A stretch of DNA of 64,000 bases, taken from assembly GCA_035760665.1 (NCBI GenBank), contig DASTSN010000016.1, positions 1-64,000 of the forward strand, read 5' to 3'. This DNA is from DASTSN01 sp035760665 (lineage in GTDB: Bacteria > Bacteroidota > Bacteroidia > Chitinophagales > Chitinophagaceae). Positions 1-9,065 of this stretch are shown here, one piece after another. The translations under genes and the position numbers were made by a program. The notes under the pieces were generated by a model that saw only the letters and a list, made by a program, of their open reading frames with translations, was not told the DNA's origin and searched no databases. The first letter of the stretch is position 1; the number at the start of each line of letters is the position of its first letter.

Positions 1-840
1 AGTATGCAGATACAGAAACTGGAGGAGGAACTGGGCGTAAAAATTTTTGATCGCACCAAGCAGCCGGTCATTCCCACGGAAATCGGCGCCCGGATAGTGG
101 CGCAGGCCCGTGTGGTGGTGCGGGAAGCCCAATGGATCAAACAACTGATCAATGAACAGCAGGATACCCTTTCCGGGGAGTTGCGCATCGGCATTATTCC
201 CACGCTGGCCCCTTACCTGCTACCTTCTCTTTATAAGTACATGCATGGAAAGTACCCGAAGCTGCAACTGGTGATTAAGGAATGTATTACCGAGGACGTG
301 ATTCACGATCTGAAAAATAACCGGCTCGATTGCGGGCTGGTGGTAACGCCGCTGAAGGATCCCTCGATTAAAGAAGATGTGCTTTTTTATGAAGAGTTGT
401 TTGTGTATGTATCCAAAAAAAATGCGTTGTTTGATAAGAAGTATGTACTGGCAACTGAAATTGATCCCAACGAATTATGGCTGCTGGAGGAAGGGCACTG
501 CTTCCGGTCACAGGTACTGAATCTTTGCGAACTGCGCAAAAGCAGTGATTTCCGTTTCCGGTATGAAACCGGGAATATAGAAACCCTGAAACGGATGGTG
601 GACAAGAGTGATGGCATTACCATTTTACCCGAACTGGCCGTGATGGAACTGAACAAGCCGCAGCTGAGCCAGGTAAAGCGGCTAAAACAACCCAGCCCCG
701 CACGGGAGGTGAGCCTGGTTACCCACCGCGATCATATTAAGACGAGGATTATTAAAGCGCTGCGGGAGGAAATCGTACAAATCATTCCCCGGCCAATGCA
801 AAAACTGCAGCAAAAGAAGATATTAGAAATTACGTACTGA
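1..840 (+). CDS. oxyR: OxyR-type hydrogen peroxide regulator (LysR family), 5' end cut by window
   Basis: This is a LysR-type transcriptional regulator that senses peroxide. The window opens inside the winged helix-turn-helix: the first visible residues (SMQIQKLEEELG) are the end of the recognition-helix region, so about 35 N-terminal residues lie outside. The effector domain begins near visible residue 58 (LSGELRIGIIPT). The two OxyR redox cysteines are present as GHC-x8-C at about visible residues 167 and 176, the same spacing as Cys199/Cys208 of E. coli OxyR, which form the disulfide that activates the protein. The internal ATG at 4 is not the real start. It is convergent with the hexosaminidase gene and separated from it by a strong hairpin terminator. 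The family call is firm; the target genes are not visible. Confidence 0.93.
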   Translation, partial: SMQIQKLEEELGVKIFDRTKQPVIPTEIGARIVAQARVVVREAQWIKQLINEQQDTLSGELRIGIIPTLAPYLLPSLYKYMHGKYPKLQLVIKECITEDVIHDLKNNRLDCGLVVTPLKDPSIKEDVLFYEELFVYVSKKNALFDKKYVLATEIDPNELWLLEEGHCFRSQVLNLCELRKSSDFRFRYETGNIETLKRMVDKSDGITILPELAVMELNKPQLSQVKRLKQPSPAREVSLVTHRDHIKTRIIKALREEIVQIIPRPMQKLQQKKILEITY

Positions 841-863
841 TCAACCTTCCTTATTATAAAAGA

Positions 864-897
864 AAAAGCGTTACCGGTAAGATCCGGCAACGCTTTT
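864..897. terminator. Bidirectional intrinsic terminator between oxyR and the hexosaminidase gene
   Basis: A 14-bp inverted repeat (arms AAAAGCGTTACCGG at 864-877 and CCGGCAACGCTTTT at 884-897) has a 6-base loop and one G-T type mismatch. The A-rich and T-rich ends suit termination in both directions between the two convergent genes. Confidence 0.8.
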
Positions 898-918
898 CTT
901 ATCAGCGAATGACAGTAG

Positions 919-2835
919 TTATTTTATTCCAGCCCTGCGCTTTAATTCTGCAACGGGCATATTCACCATCCTGCCGATGGGTTTACCGTTGCGGTATGTG
1001 ATCACCCGCATCAGCGAGGCATCTTTGGGTACAACCAGCGGCTCTGTGTATTTGGGGTAAAAATTATCGGGGAAGGAATTATCGAAACTATAATAGATGT
1101 CGAGCCCTTTTATTTCAGTTTCCAGTGATACTACCGGCAGGCTGTCGGCGTTACGGGAAACATGAAAGATCGGGTCGTACATGGCAGGAGCATATTTCAC
1201 CTGTGCTTCATCGAAGCGGGGAAATTGTTTTTCCACGCGGGCAGCAAAATCATCCCAGTTCTTTTTTTCTTTCGGGCTCCAAACACATTCTGCCAGCGCC
1301 AGTCCGCGGGGCCAGGTCATATACTCCGCGTGCCGCATATTATACACCTGTTCAGTCCACAGGTTTGCCTGTCCGCCTTTGATGTATTTTGCATCCACGC
1401 CATCGGGCACGGGTTCAAACTCGTAGGTTTTATTTAACCGCAGTGTAGCATAAACAGGGGGCTCCATCACGCGGTCGCTTTGCATATAATCCAGGTATAC
1501 AAATGTGGTAGGGCTCATCACCACTTCATGTCCCATTTTCGCCGCTTCGATGCCGCCTTTGATACCACGCCAGCTCATCACCGCTGCGTTGGGTGCCAGG
1601 CCTCCTTCGAGAATTTCATCCCAGCCAATCACCCGCTTGCCTTTTGACTCCACAATTTTTTCCACTCTTTTTTCAAAGTAGCTCTGCACTTCATCCAGGT
1701 TCTTAAGGTTTTCTTTTTGCATCAGGGCTTTGATGGCATCGCTTTTTTCCCAGAAGTTGCGGGCACACTCATCGCCGCCGATATGGATGTAGGGAAAAGG
1801 GAATAACTGCGCCACTTCTGTAAACACTTTATCAAGAAACGCATAGACCTTTTCGTTAGCCGGGCAAAGGGTGTTATCTACCAGCCCGTAGAAATGTCCA
1901 TTTTCCGGCCACTCCATGATTTTTTCGCCGGAGCGTACTTTGTAGTTTTCCGCGCCGGGTGTGCAGGATAATTCAGGATACGAAACAACGGCGGCAAGGC
2001 TGTGTCCGGGTATATCCACTTCGGGAAGAATATTGACAAACCTGTCTTGTGCATATTTTACCAGCTCTTTAATATCGTCCTGCGTATAAAAGCCGCCATA
2101 ACTGCGGGGTTCATCGGGCCCCGGTTCAGAAAAATCACCAAAGGTGCCCACTTTCTTTACATTCCAGGCGCCAACGGAGGTCAGCCTTGGCAGGCTTTTG
2201 ATTTCTATCCGCCAGCCTTCATCATCGGTCAGGTGCAGGTGCAGCAGGTTGAGTTTGTATTTCACCATTTGATCGATGTAGGCTTCCACATCTTCTTTTG
2301 TAAAGAAATGGCGGCTGACATCGAACATCAACCCGCGCCAGCCAAAACGCGGATAGTCTTTTACCTCCACGCAGGGAGCCGTCCAGGCTACATTGGCAAC
2401 GGCTTTTTTACTTTCAATTTCTTTGGGTAATAATTGTAAAAATGTTTGAACTCCATAAAACAAACCGGCCGGTTTATTGGCTGAGATGCTAACCGATTTC
2501 GCGGTCACGCTTAGCTGGTATCCTTCGTCGCCCAGTTCTTTACTAGGACTCTTTAACAGCGCCAGGTTGATGGTTGCCGCTATCCCGTTTTTACGGGTGG
2601 TGACGTTAAAACCGGTGGCGGTACTGATGGCTTTGGAAAGATAGCCGGCTGCCTTCAGCGCAGCGGCATCGTCACCACTCACATTAATTACTACGTTATT
2701 CTTTAATGTAAAGACACCTGTTTTTTGAACCAGTGATACCGGTTCCGGAATAATGGCAGGTTTGTGACTGTAATCATTTTGTGCAAAACCAGTGATGCTA
2801 ATAACCAGGCTAACCAGGAGAATTGTTTTTTTCAT
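919..2835 (-). CDS. Beta-N-acetylhexosaminidase, GH20, secreted
   Basis: The enzyme removes terminal N-acetylglucosamine or N-acetylgalactosamine from glycans or chitin oligomers by substrate-assisted catalysis. The open frame extends to 2913, but the start at 2835 (MKKTILLVSLVISITGFAQ) opens directly with a signal peptide, so that start was chosen; 638 residues result. Order of parts: signal peptide, an N-terminal GH20b domain (about 30-160), then the GH20 TIM barrel with the catalytic Asp-Glu in HIGGDE (about residue 353), and a small C-terminal beta domain of chitobiase type (about 560-638). Length and order are usual for Bacteroidota. It is a single gene with no SusC/D partner nearby. A CAnnTTTG box with TTG 19 bases upstream lies at 2884-2913. 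Confidence 0.92.
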   Translation of the reverse strand: MKKTILLVSLVISITGFAQNDYSHKPAIIPEPVSLVQKTGVFTLKNNVVINVSGDDAAALKAAGYLSKAISTATGFNVTTRKNGIAATINLALLKSPSKELGDEGYQLSVTAKSVSISANKPAGLFYGVQTFLQLLPKEIESKKAVANVAWTAPCVEVKDYPRFGWRGLMFDVSRHFFTKEDVEAYIDQMVKYKLNLLHLHLTDDEGWRIEIKSLPRLTSVGAWNVKKVGTFGDFSEPGPDEPRSYGGFYTQDDIKELVKYAQDRFVNILPEVDIPGHSLAAVVSYPELSCTPGAENYKVRSGEKIMEWPENGHFYGLVDNTLCPANEKVYAFLDKVFTEVAQLFPFPYIHIGGDECARNFWEKSDAIKALMQKENLKNLDEVQSYFEKRVEKIVESKGKRVIGWDEILEGGLAPNAAVMSWRGIKGGIEAAKMGHEVVMSPTTFVYLDYMQSDRVMEPPVYATLRLNKTYEFEPVPDGVDAKYIKGGQANLWTEQVYNMRHAEYMTWPRGLALAECVWSPKEKKNWDDFAARVEKQFPRFDEAQVKYAPAMYDPIFHVSRNADSLPVVSLETEIKGLDIYYSFDNSFPDNFYPKYTEPLVVPKDASLMRVITYRNGKPIGRMVNMPVAELKRRAGIK

Positions 2836-2883
2836 ATGTATTAAGCTGTTTAAAGTAAGGATGACAAGCCGGACCTGTTGAAC

Positions 2884-2913
2884 CAAATGTGCGAATGAAA
2901 TCCGGTGCAACAA
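2884..2913 (-). promoter_or_regulatory. Candidate promoter of the hexosaminidase gene
   Basis: On the minus strand CACATTTG (2884-2891) matches the Bacteroidota -7 consensus TAnnTTTG at five of six fixed positions, and TTG at 2911-2913 lies 19 bases further upstream. The predicted transcript would start about 40 bases before the ATG at 2835. This rests on sequence matching only. Confidence 0.4.
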
Positions 2914-3131
2914 ACAAAGCCTTTCACCAGCAAATATTTTGGGCGGAAAAGTTAGTGAAGAATCATGTTCTAAAAAAATGATTTCGCACAGTATGCTTTA
3001 CCCGTCCTTTCCTATTTTTAATTGAATTGCAGATGGTATTTATGCAAAAAAGGATGCAGGTTTGATAAAAATTATCTTATTTTCACGCAGCTATTGACCC
3101 TGTAGAAGGGACTACCAAAACCAACTTTGTC

Positions 3132-3923
3132 ATGAAAACCGTTATTGTTCCGATTGATTTTTCAGAAACATCTTTAAATGCAGCCCGCTACGCCGCCCAA
3201 ATGCTCAAAGGACGGGAAGATACCCGTATAATCCTGTATCATATGTTTGAGGACGAAGATCATGCAGAAAATGCCGGCGAATACCTTGAAAACCTGAAAA
3301 AGGAACTGGAACAAAAAGGTGATCAAAACATAGATATTGAAAAAGAATTTGGTGAAGACCTGATCGACTGCCTGGAACGCCTTGCCTACCAGAAAACAGC
3401 TACTTTAATTGTAATGGGTATTACCGGGAAATCACCGATCGAGCAATTGCTCATTGGCAGCAACACCCTGAAAATGGCAGAAAAAAATATCTGCCCGGTT
3501 ATGATCATTCCCCCCGAGGCAACGTATACCGAAATCAACAATGTGGCCCTGACCAGTGATTTTAAAAACGTGGGCGCCTCCACGCCGGTGCGGTTTATTA
3601 AAACCGTACTAGAATATTTTAAGGCCCAGCTGCACATTGTAAATGTCAGCAGCGAGCACTATGTGGCGCTGACAGAAGAAATGCAACAGGAACGGGCAAC
3701 GATGCAGGATATGTTCTCTAATTTTGATCCTGAATTTTATTTCATCGGTATGAATGATTTTCATGAAGCCATTGAACAGTTTGTTGCCGATAAAAATATT
3801 GACCTGCTGATCATTGTTCCCCGTTACCGTTCCGGTCTTGGCGGATTTTTTAAATCTTCGCATACAAAACGACTGGCTTTTCACAGTTCGGTGCCGGTGC
3901 TGGCCGCCCATGAACTGATGTAA
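3132..3923 (+). CDS. Universal stress protein, tandem UspA domains
   Basis: A cytoplasmic stress protein of 263 residues made of two UspA folds (about 1-132 and 136-263). The first domain keeps the full ATP-binding signature G-2x-G-9x-G-(S/T), seen as GITG...IGSN near residues 96-111; the second domain lacks it, as is common in tandem Usp proteins where one half is degenerate. It begins MKTVIVPIDFSE, typical of the family. It stands alone, divergent from the hexosaminidase gene. There is no clear Shine-Dalgarno; an AACTTTG stretch sits immediately before the ATG. The exact physiological role cannot be read from sequence. Confidence 0.9.
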   Translation: MKTVIVPIDFSETSLNAARYAAQMLKGREDTRIILYHMFEDEDHAENAGEYLENLKKELEQKGDQNIDIEKEFGEDLIDCLERLAYQKTATLIVMGITGKSPIEQLLIGSNTLKMAEKNICPVMIIPPEATYTEINNVALTSDFKNVGASTPVRFIKTVLEYFKAQLHIVNVSSEHYVALTEEMQQERATMQDMFSNFDPEFYFIGMNDFHEAIEQFVADKNIDLLIIVPRYRSGLGGFFKSSHTKRLAFHSSVPVLAAHELM

Positions 3924-4136
3924 GCTGCTGCGGCCCTGTTGCAGACCTGCGAGTTGCCGCTCTCGCTGTAATGCTGTACTTTTACGGCATCAAATTTTCG
4001 TATGATTTCTTTTGGTAAGGGATATCAATATACCTGTACATTCGCAGAAATGCTGCCGGCAAACTATTATATACCGGATTAGGTCTCACGCAACCGCTGC
4101 CAGCTTATCTCTTCCATTATTTTCAAAAAAACATTT

Positions 4137-5585
4137 ATGGCAAACTCAAGTAAAATATCTGTTACATCAGAAATTGGCACCTTGCGCCGCCTGCTGGTGC
4201 ACAGCCCGGACAGCGGTCTTGGAAAAGTGGTGCCTTCCAAAGCGCAGGACTGGTTATTTGAAGATATTGTACATCTAGACACCATTCGAAAAAAGGAATA
4301 CGATTATTACACCAAGATTCTGCTGTATTTTCTTGACCCGGACAAGATCAAGGGTCAATTGCACAAAGCCGATGATGAATCAAATCGCCGTGACTTTTAT
4401 AAACCGGAAAAAGAATCATTTTTCCGGTCCGATAAAGTGGTGGAACTTCAATGGCTGCTTTCCGAAATACTTACTGACCGGGAAGTGAAGCTGAAACTGG
4501 TTGCATCGGTCTGCGCCATTGAAAACTGCTCTTACGATACAGAAGCTGAATTAGTGGAATTACCGCCCCTGCAACTGGCAAAAGTGTTTATCAGCGGCTC
4601 CATCGAAGATGACAGGATGCTCTTCCCGCCCATTCCCAATTTCATTTTTACCCGCGATATCGGCATTGTGATTAATGACCACATCCTGCTGAACAAACCG
4701 GCCAAAAAAGCCCGTACCCGGGAAGCCTTGCTGGCGAAATACATTTTTTTCAATCATCCCCTATTTGAGAAATACCGGGCAAACATTATTGAAATTCCCG
4801 ACACATTCCAGCACTTCCTGCTGCCAAAGGACGGTGATGAGAAAAAAATTACGCTGGAAGGCGGGGACGTTATGGTCATTTCAAAAGATCATGTATTAAT
4901 CGGGGTGAGTGAACGCACTACCATGGAAGCGGCGCACCGTGTTATCAATATTTTATTTGAAAAAAAACTGGTGAAGAAAATCACGGTGATTAAAATCCCC
5001 AAAAAACGGGACTATATGCATATCGATACCGTATTTACGCAGGTAAAACGGAATGTATGGGTGATGCTGGGCAGCTTTTCCAAAAAAGCCATCAAAATGG
5101 AGGATGCGGATCCTGTGCAGCGGACGCTGGAAACCACGAAAAAAGATGAAAAAATTAAAATCATCCAGTTTGCCCGTAAAGACATTGAGAACCCTGTGTA
5201 TTTTGAAAGCCTCGAAGAACTGCTCTACGACATCAGTAAAAACGACCTGCGCTGCGGGGAGAAAATAAGATTCATTTATTCGGGCAATAACGAATTCCCT
5301 TATGATGCGAGGGAACAATGGACTGATTCCTGCAATTTGCTGGCTTTAAAGGAAGGCGTGGTACTGAGCTACGACCGGAATGACAAAACGGTGGAAGCCT
5401 TCCGGCAAAATGGTTTTTCGGTAGTGCATGTGCATGAACTGATACGCCAACTGGAGGCCGGCGACATAACACCGGATAACCTGACTGATACACTCATCCT
5501 GATGCCTTCTGCAGAACTTTCCCGGGCCCGCGGTGGTTTTCACTGCATGAGCATGCCCCTGCTGCGCGATGAGCCGGAAGAGTAA
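4137..5585 (+). CDS. arcA: Arginine deiminase
   Basis: It hydrolyses arginine to citrulline and ammonia in the cytoplasm. All signature segments of the family are visible in order: PNFIFTRD, LEGGD, the catalytic-histidine segment MHIDTVFT, REQWTDSCN, and the C-terminal nucleophile loop GGFHCMSMPLLRD with its cysteine. At 482 residues it is longer than classic ArcA (about 410); the extra residues lie in the N-terminal half (around 40-150), a form common in Bacteroidota. No ornithine carbamoyltransferase or carbamate kinase gene follows, so this is not a classic ArcABC pathway. The next gene, 32 bases downstream, encodes CtlX, which fits further breakdown of the citrulline. A weak TAnnTTTA-like box occurs near 3977. 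Confidence 0.88.
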   Translation: MANSSKISVTSEIGTLRRLLVHSPDSGLGKVVPSKAQDWLFEDIVHLDTIRKKEYDYYTKILLYFLDPDKIKGQLHKADDESNRRDFYKPEKESFFRSDKVVELQWLLSEILTDREVKLKLVASVCAIENCSYDTEAELVELPPLQLAKVFISGSIEDDRMLFPPIPNFIFTRDIGIVINDHILLNKPAKKARTREALLAKYIFFNHPLFEKYRANIIEIPDTFQHFLLPKDGDEKKITLEGGDVMVISKDHVLIGVSERTTMEAAHRVINILFEKKLVKKITVIKIPKKRDYMHIDTVFTQVKRNVWVMLGSFSKKAIKMEDADPVQRTLETTKKDEKIKIIQFARKDIENPVYFESLEELLYDISKNDLRCGEKIRFIYSGNNEFPYDAREQWTDSCNLLALKEGVVLSYDRNDKTVEAFRQNGFSVVHVHELIRQLEAGDITPDNLTDTLILMPSAELSRARGGFHCMSMPLLRDEPEE

Positions 5586-5617
5586 ATGAACTGTTGAATC
5601 ATTGTTACTTTTGCACT

Positions 5618-6538
5618 ATGCAAACCACTTCGCATATCCTGATGATCAGGCCTGTCAATTTTGGCTACAATCCGCAAACAGCGGTCAACAATGCTTTCCA
5701 GGTTGCTGATAGCGATCCGTATGTACAACAAAAAGCGCTGGAAGAATTTGATCGCTTTGTAAAGGTATTGCAGCAGCATAAGGTGGATGTAACCGTTGTG
5801 CAGGATACACCCGACCCGCAAACGCCTGATTCGATTTTTCCCAATAACTGGATTTCCTTTCATGAAGATGGCGGCATTGTCCTCTACCCTATGTATGCTG
5901 AGAACCGCCGCCTGGAACGAAAGCAACATGTGTTGGATACACTTGACAAAAAATTTATTATCAGGCAGCAAGCCGACCTGAGCTTTTATGAAGCATCTAA
6001 CCGCTTTTTAGAAGGCACCGGCAGCATGGTACTTGACCGCGAGAACAAAATCGCTTATGCCTGCCTGTCACCCCGGACCGATAAAACGGTGCTGGATGAC
6101 TTTTGTAACCGGCTCGGATATCAACCCGTTGTATTTTCAGCTGTTGATACAAACGGAACGGCCATTTACCACACCAATGTAATGATGTGCGTGGCAGACC
6201 GTTATGTAGTCATTTGTCTCGATGCCATCCCCAATGAAGCAGAGCGAAAGCAAGTGACAGCAGCTATCCGGAACAGCGGAAAAGCCATCATTCCTATCCG
6301 TACCGATCAAATGCAGCATTTTGCTGGAAATATGCTGCAGGTGGAAAATGAGGAAGCTGAAAAATTACTGGTGATGTCTTCGCAAGCATATGAATCACTG
6401 GACCAGGATCAAATAAACCAATTGCTGCAATTCAACGACATTGTACATTCGCCATTGACTGTTATTGAAAAAAACGGTGGAGGCAGTGCCCGTTGCATGA
6501 TGGCCGAAGTGCACCTGCCCATTAAACCAATTGAATGA
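5618..6538 (+). CDS. ctlX: CtlX-type citrulline utilization hydrolase (arginine deiminase superfamily)
   Basis: A 306-residue member of the guanidino-group-modifying (pentein) superfamily. Motifs in order: SIFPNNW, LEGTGSMV, the histidine segment YHTNVMM, and the nucleophile loop GGGSARCMMAE near the C terminus. By family knowledge CtlX proteins act on citrulline; here it follows arginine deiminase by 32 bases, so the pair would convert arginine to citrulline and on to ornithine. The frame opens earlier at a TTG (5594), but the ATG at 5618 begins the conserved MQTTSHILMIRP segment. A perfect TACTTTTG (-7 type) lies at 5606-5613, only four bases before the ATG, so a second, nearly leaderless transcript is possible. 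Other pentein hydrolase activities are the main alternative. Confidence 0.82.
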   Translation: MQTTSHILMIRPVNFGYNPQTAVNNAFQVADSDPYVQQKALEEFDRFVKVLQQHKVDVTVVQDTPDPQTPDSIFPNNWISFHEDGGIVLYPMYAENRRLERKQHVLDTLDKKFIIRQQADLSFYEASNRFLEGTGSMVLDRENKIAYACLSPRTDKTVLDDFCNRLGYQPVVFSAVDTNGTAIYHTNVMMCVADRYVVICLDAIPNEAERKQVTAAIRNSGKAIIPIRTDQMQHFAGNMLQVENEEAEKLLVMSSQAYESLDQDQINQLLQFNDIVHSPLTVIEKNGGGSARCMMAEVHLPIKPIE

Positions 6539-7164
6539 TTTTTTTGAAAAAAGTACTGATGCGTTACAAACAACTGACCCTATTATCTGCGCTGCTTTTT
6601 GCGACATTGCTTGGCATGGCACAATCCGCCACCTATGCTGACTCGCTCCAAGCTTATCGCCATGACTATATGATGCATCATGATGTTATTCATGGAAAGG
6701 ATACTGTTTATTTCCGGTTTTTCCCGGCGGATGAATCCTATAAGGTCACGGCAACATTTGAAAAAATTGCTAAAGCCAACTGGTTTAAGATGGAAACATC
6801 TGGTCCGATAAAAAAAATTTTCCGTGTTTTCGGTGTTGCCCATTTTGTGCTGCATGATACAGCGCTTCAGCTGAATATTTACCAGTCGCAGGATTTGCTG
6901 GGAAATGATCAGTACCACGATTACCTGTTTCTTCCGTTCACTGATTTAACAACGGGTGAAGAGAGTTACGCAACGGGACGCTATCTTGATTTTAGAATAC
7001 AAGATATTCATGGTGATAAACTTACCATCGATTTTAATAAAGCATACAATCCAAACTGTGCGTATATCAGTAATAAATACAACTGTCCCGTGCCACCGAA
7101 AGAAAATGCTTTACCGGTAGCCATCCTGGCGGGAGAAAAAGCATTTGGAAAAAAGACCCATTAA
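6535..7164 (+). CDS. DUF1684 family protein, exported
   Basis: A 209-residue protein of the DUF1684 family, whose function is unknown. The C-terminal signature is clear: NPNCAYISNKYNCPVPPKEN followed by an IxAGEK-like end. An N-terminal hydrophobic segment (about residues 12-28, ending GMAQ) is a signal peptide, so the protein is periplasmic or surface-attached. The ATG overlaps the ctlX stop by four bases (ATGA), which implies translational coupling; MRYKQL at 6559 is an alternative start placed closer to the signal peptide. The link to arginine breakdown is positional only. Confidence 0.82.
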   Translation: MIFLKKVLMRYKQLTLLSALLFATLLGMAQSATYADSLQAYRHDYMMHHDVIHGKDTVYFRFFPADESYKVTATFEKIAKANWFKMETSGPIKKIFRVFGVAHFVLHDTALQLNIYQSQDLLGNDQYHDYLFLPFTDLTTGEESYATGRYLDFRIQDIHGDKLTIDFNKAYNPNCAYISNKYNCPVPPKENALPVAILAGEKAFGKKTH

Positions 7165-7255
7165 CCAGGCCTGCAGGTTTACTATGTACACAGTTGATCA
7201 AAATCCTTTACCAGGAATGTGAGGAAAAAAACATTATCAAATAACGTGACTGGGT

Positions 7256-7414
7256 TTAGCCTGATTTCCCGCGGATCAGTGAAAGGATAAACAGCACGAG
7301 AAAAATGAAGAACAGGCTCTTGGCAATCTTTGCGGCACCAATGGCAATCCCTGTAAACCCTAAAATTCCGGCCACAATCGCTATCAATAATAAAATGATG
7401 GCCCACTTTAACAT
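7256..7414 (-). CDS. DUF1328 small membrane protein (YtjA type)
   Basis: A 52-residue protein with two hydrophobic helices: MLKWAIILLLIAIVAGILGF then a second segment near the end (KSLFFIFLVLFILSLI). This matches the small DUF1328/YtjA family, inner-membrane proteins of unknown role often tied to general stress. The frame extends to 7510, but that upstream part overlaps the preceding gene's 3' end and does not look like family sequence. ATG codons at 7420 and 7414 are both possible; 7414 was chosen because AGG sits six bases ahead and family members start with MLxWA. Confidence 0.8.
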   Translation of the reverse strand: MLKWAIILLLIAIVAGILGFTGIAIGAAKIAKSLFFIFLVLFILSLIRGKSG

Positions 7415-7473
7415 CAGCATCCTGTTTAAAGGTAAAAACAATCGTTCTGGCAGTGCGTAGCAGGCTGCGCAGT

Positions 7474-7965
7474 CTATTGCAGCAGGGTCTGTGCCTCCTT
7501 TGCCACACAAGCAGCTGTTTGCAGAATGGTTTCCTGCTGCTCCGGTGTAGGCCTGATCACTGTGGTAATTTTATTATTACCGGTAAATTTAATCGAGTCC
7601 ACTTTTAATGTTGACAGTCGCTGCAGCACGTACGGTGTTTGGTGCCCGTTGCGAACGGTGAAATGAAACAGCCCTTCGCAATTCATGGTTCCACTGTTTT
7701 TAAATGAGTTTTTTTGTCGTGTGCCCTGGTAAAAGATGATAATATCAGAGGTATTATCAAAACATTTATTAGCACCATTTAACGAAAAGAAAAAGTCTAT
7801 TTCCTTTTTGTCGGCATCAACAGATAAAGATGCGTTTTGCAGGGGGAAAAAGCCAGTAGACAATTTGGTCTCACGGGTAAATTCATCCGTTGTTTTTTTC
7901 AACTGGCAATCCTGCGATAGTGCAGCAACAGGTATAAGTAAAAAAAATAGAAGGAAGTGTTTCAT
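7474..7965 (-). CDS. Hypothetical secreted protein
   Basis: I do not recognise this 163-residue protein. It begins with a clear signal peptide (MKHFLLFFLLIPVAALSQ), so the mature protein of about 145 residues is exported. It has a central beta-rich part and four cysteines in the mature protein, which could form disulfides in the periplasm. It precedes the DUF1328 gene on the same strand by about 60 bases. The composition looks like a real protein and no competing frame is convincing. Confidence 0.65.
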   Translation of the reverse strand: MKHFLLFFLLIPVAALSQDCQLKKTTDEFTRETKLSTGFFPLQNASLSVDADKKEIDFFFSLNGANKCFDNTSDIIIFYQGTRQKNSFKNSGTMNCEGLFHFTVRNGHQTPYVLQRLSTLKVDSIKFTGNNKITTVIRPTPEQQETILQTAACVAKEAQTLLQ

Positions 7966-8138
7966 TCAACTCTGTTTTGATCACAGCGAACTGATCGCAG
8001 GTGTTTTTATAAATGTATTTAAAAGTACAACTTCCTTTGGTTTCTGCCAGTCGCAGCTTGTTAAAAGTAACCCGGTAAACAGTGCAGCCGCAGTTGCGTT
8101 TCAAAAAAAGTATATTTATTGAACTAAACATCATTGTT

Positions 8139-9065
8139 ATGAATGACTTGCAGAAAGCTACAGGCCAGCAAGCCGGCCGCCGTGAATTTATAATTCATTC
8201 ACTCAAAGCTGCCGGTGCAGCCGCCCTGCTGTCGGTACCAGGGTTAAGCGAAGCCGGCAGCCTTATGAGCAACCAAAGGAGTTATACTGTTCAGGAGATT
8301 ATTGATATCATTTTAAAGGACATCCCCGGTGCCCCGTTTCCCCAAACAGTAGACACCCTGAAAAGTGGCAGCGCTGCTATGCAGGTCAGTGGCATTGTAA
8401 CAACCATGTTTCCCACTATGGACGTGATAGAGCAGGCAGCCAAACTGCGAGCCAACTTTATTATTGCACACGAACCCACCTTTTATAATCATACAGATGA
8501 TATCAACTGGGTTCCCGATAATGAAATTGTACAAAAAAAACAGGCGCTGCTGCAGCAGCATGGTATAACGATCTGGCGTTTTCATGACTACTGGCACAGC
8601 CACAAGCCCGATGGAATTGGTTATGGTGTATTAAAAAAGACCGGCTGGCTGCCGTATTATACACCTGGCCAGCTAATCCTCAACATGCCGGCCACCTCGC
8701 TGAAAGATATTGCTCTGCATGTAAAAACCACGCTTGGTATTCAGCAGGTACGGGTAATCGGCAACTTAGCGCAACAATGCCGGCGGGTTGGCTTACTTCC
8801 TGGCGCTGCCGGCGGCCAGCAGCAAATCGGGCTGGTGGAAAAAGAAAAACCGGATGTTCTTATCGTAGGCGAAGTGCATGAATGGGAAACGGCCGAATAC
8901 ATACGCGATGGCCTGAAAGCAGGCGCAAAAACATCGCTTATTGTGCTGGGGCATTCTGTGAGTGAAGAACCCGGTATGGAATGGCTGGTGGAATGGCTGC
9001 AACCCAAGCTGCCCGGCATCAACATTTCGCATATAGCTTCGGGTAACCCGTTTCAATGGGTATAA
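8139..9065 (+). CDS. Nif3-like dinuclear metal-centre protein with a Tat-like export signal
   Basis: A 308-residue member of the Nif3/YbgI family, toroidal proteins that bind two metal ions; biochemical function is not settled. Metal-ligand segments are visible: AHEPTFYNH (about residue 111), FHDYWH (about 148), and GEVHEWE near 247 with LGHS later. The start at 8139 (MNDLQKATGQ) was chosen; the open frame begins at 8082 but that stretch is unlike the family. Residues 13-40 carry RREFI followed by a hydrophobic helix and PGLSEA, resembling a twin-arginine signal. Typical Nif3 proteins are cytoplasmic, so export would be unusual. It is monocistronic. Confidence 0.85.
   Translation: MNDLQKATGQQAGRREFIIHSLKAAGAAALLSVPGLSEAGSLMSNQRSYTVQEIIDIILKDIPGAPFPQTVDTLKSGSAAMQVSGIVTTMFPTMDVIEQAAKLRANFIIAHEPTFYNHTDDINWVPDNEIVQKKQALLQQHGITIWRFHDYWHSHKPDGIGYGVLKKTGWLPYYTPGQLILNMPATSLKDIALHVKTTLGIQQVRVIGNLAQQCRRVGLLPGAAGGQQQIGLVEKEKPDVLIVGEVHEWETAEYIRDGLKAGAKTSLIVLGHSVSEEPGMEWLVEWLQPKLPGINISHIASGNPFQWV

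Noticed and set aside
2002..2430. 142-residue frame opposite the hexosaminidase gene
   Set aside because: It lies wholly inside the well-supported GH20 gene and has no recognisable domain.
4012..4278. 88-residue frame across the arcA start
   Set aside because: It overlaps the arginine deiminase reading frame, is Cys/Leu-rich and irregular, and has no homology by eye.
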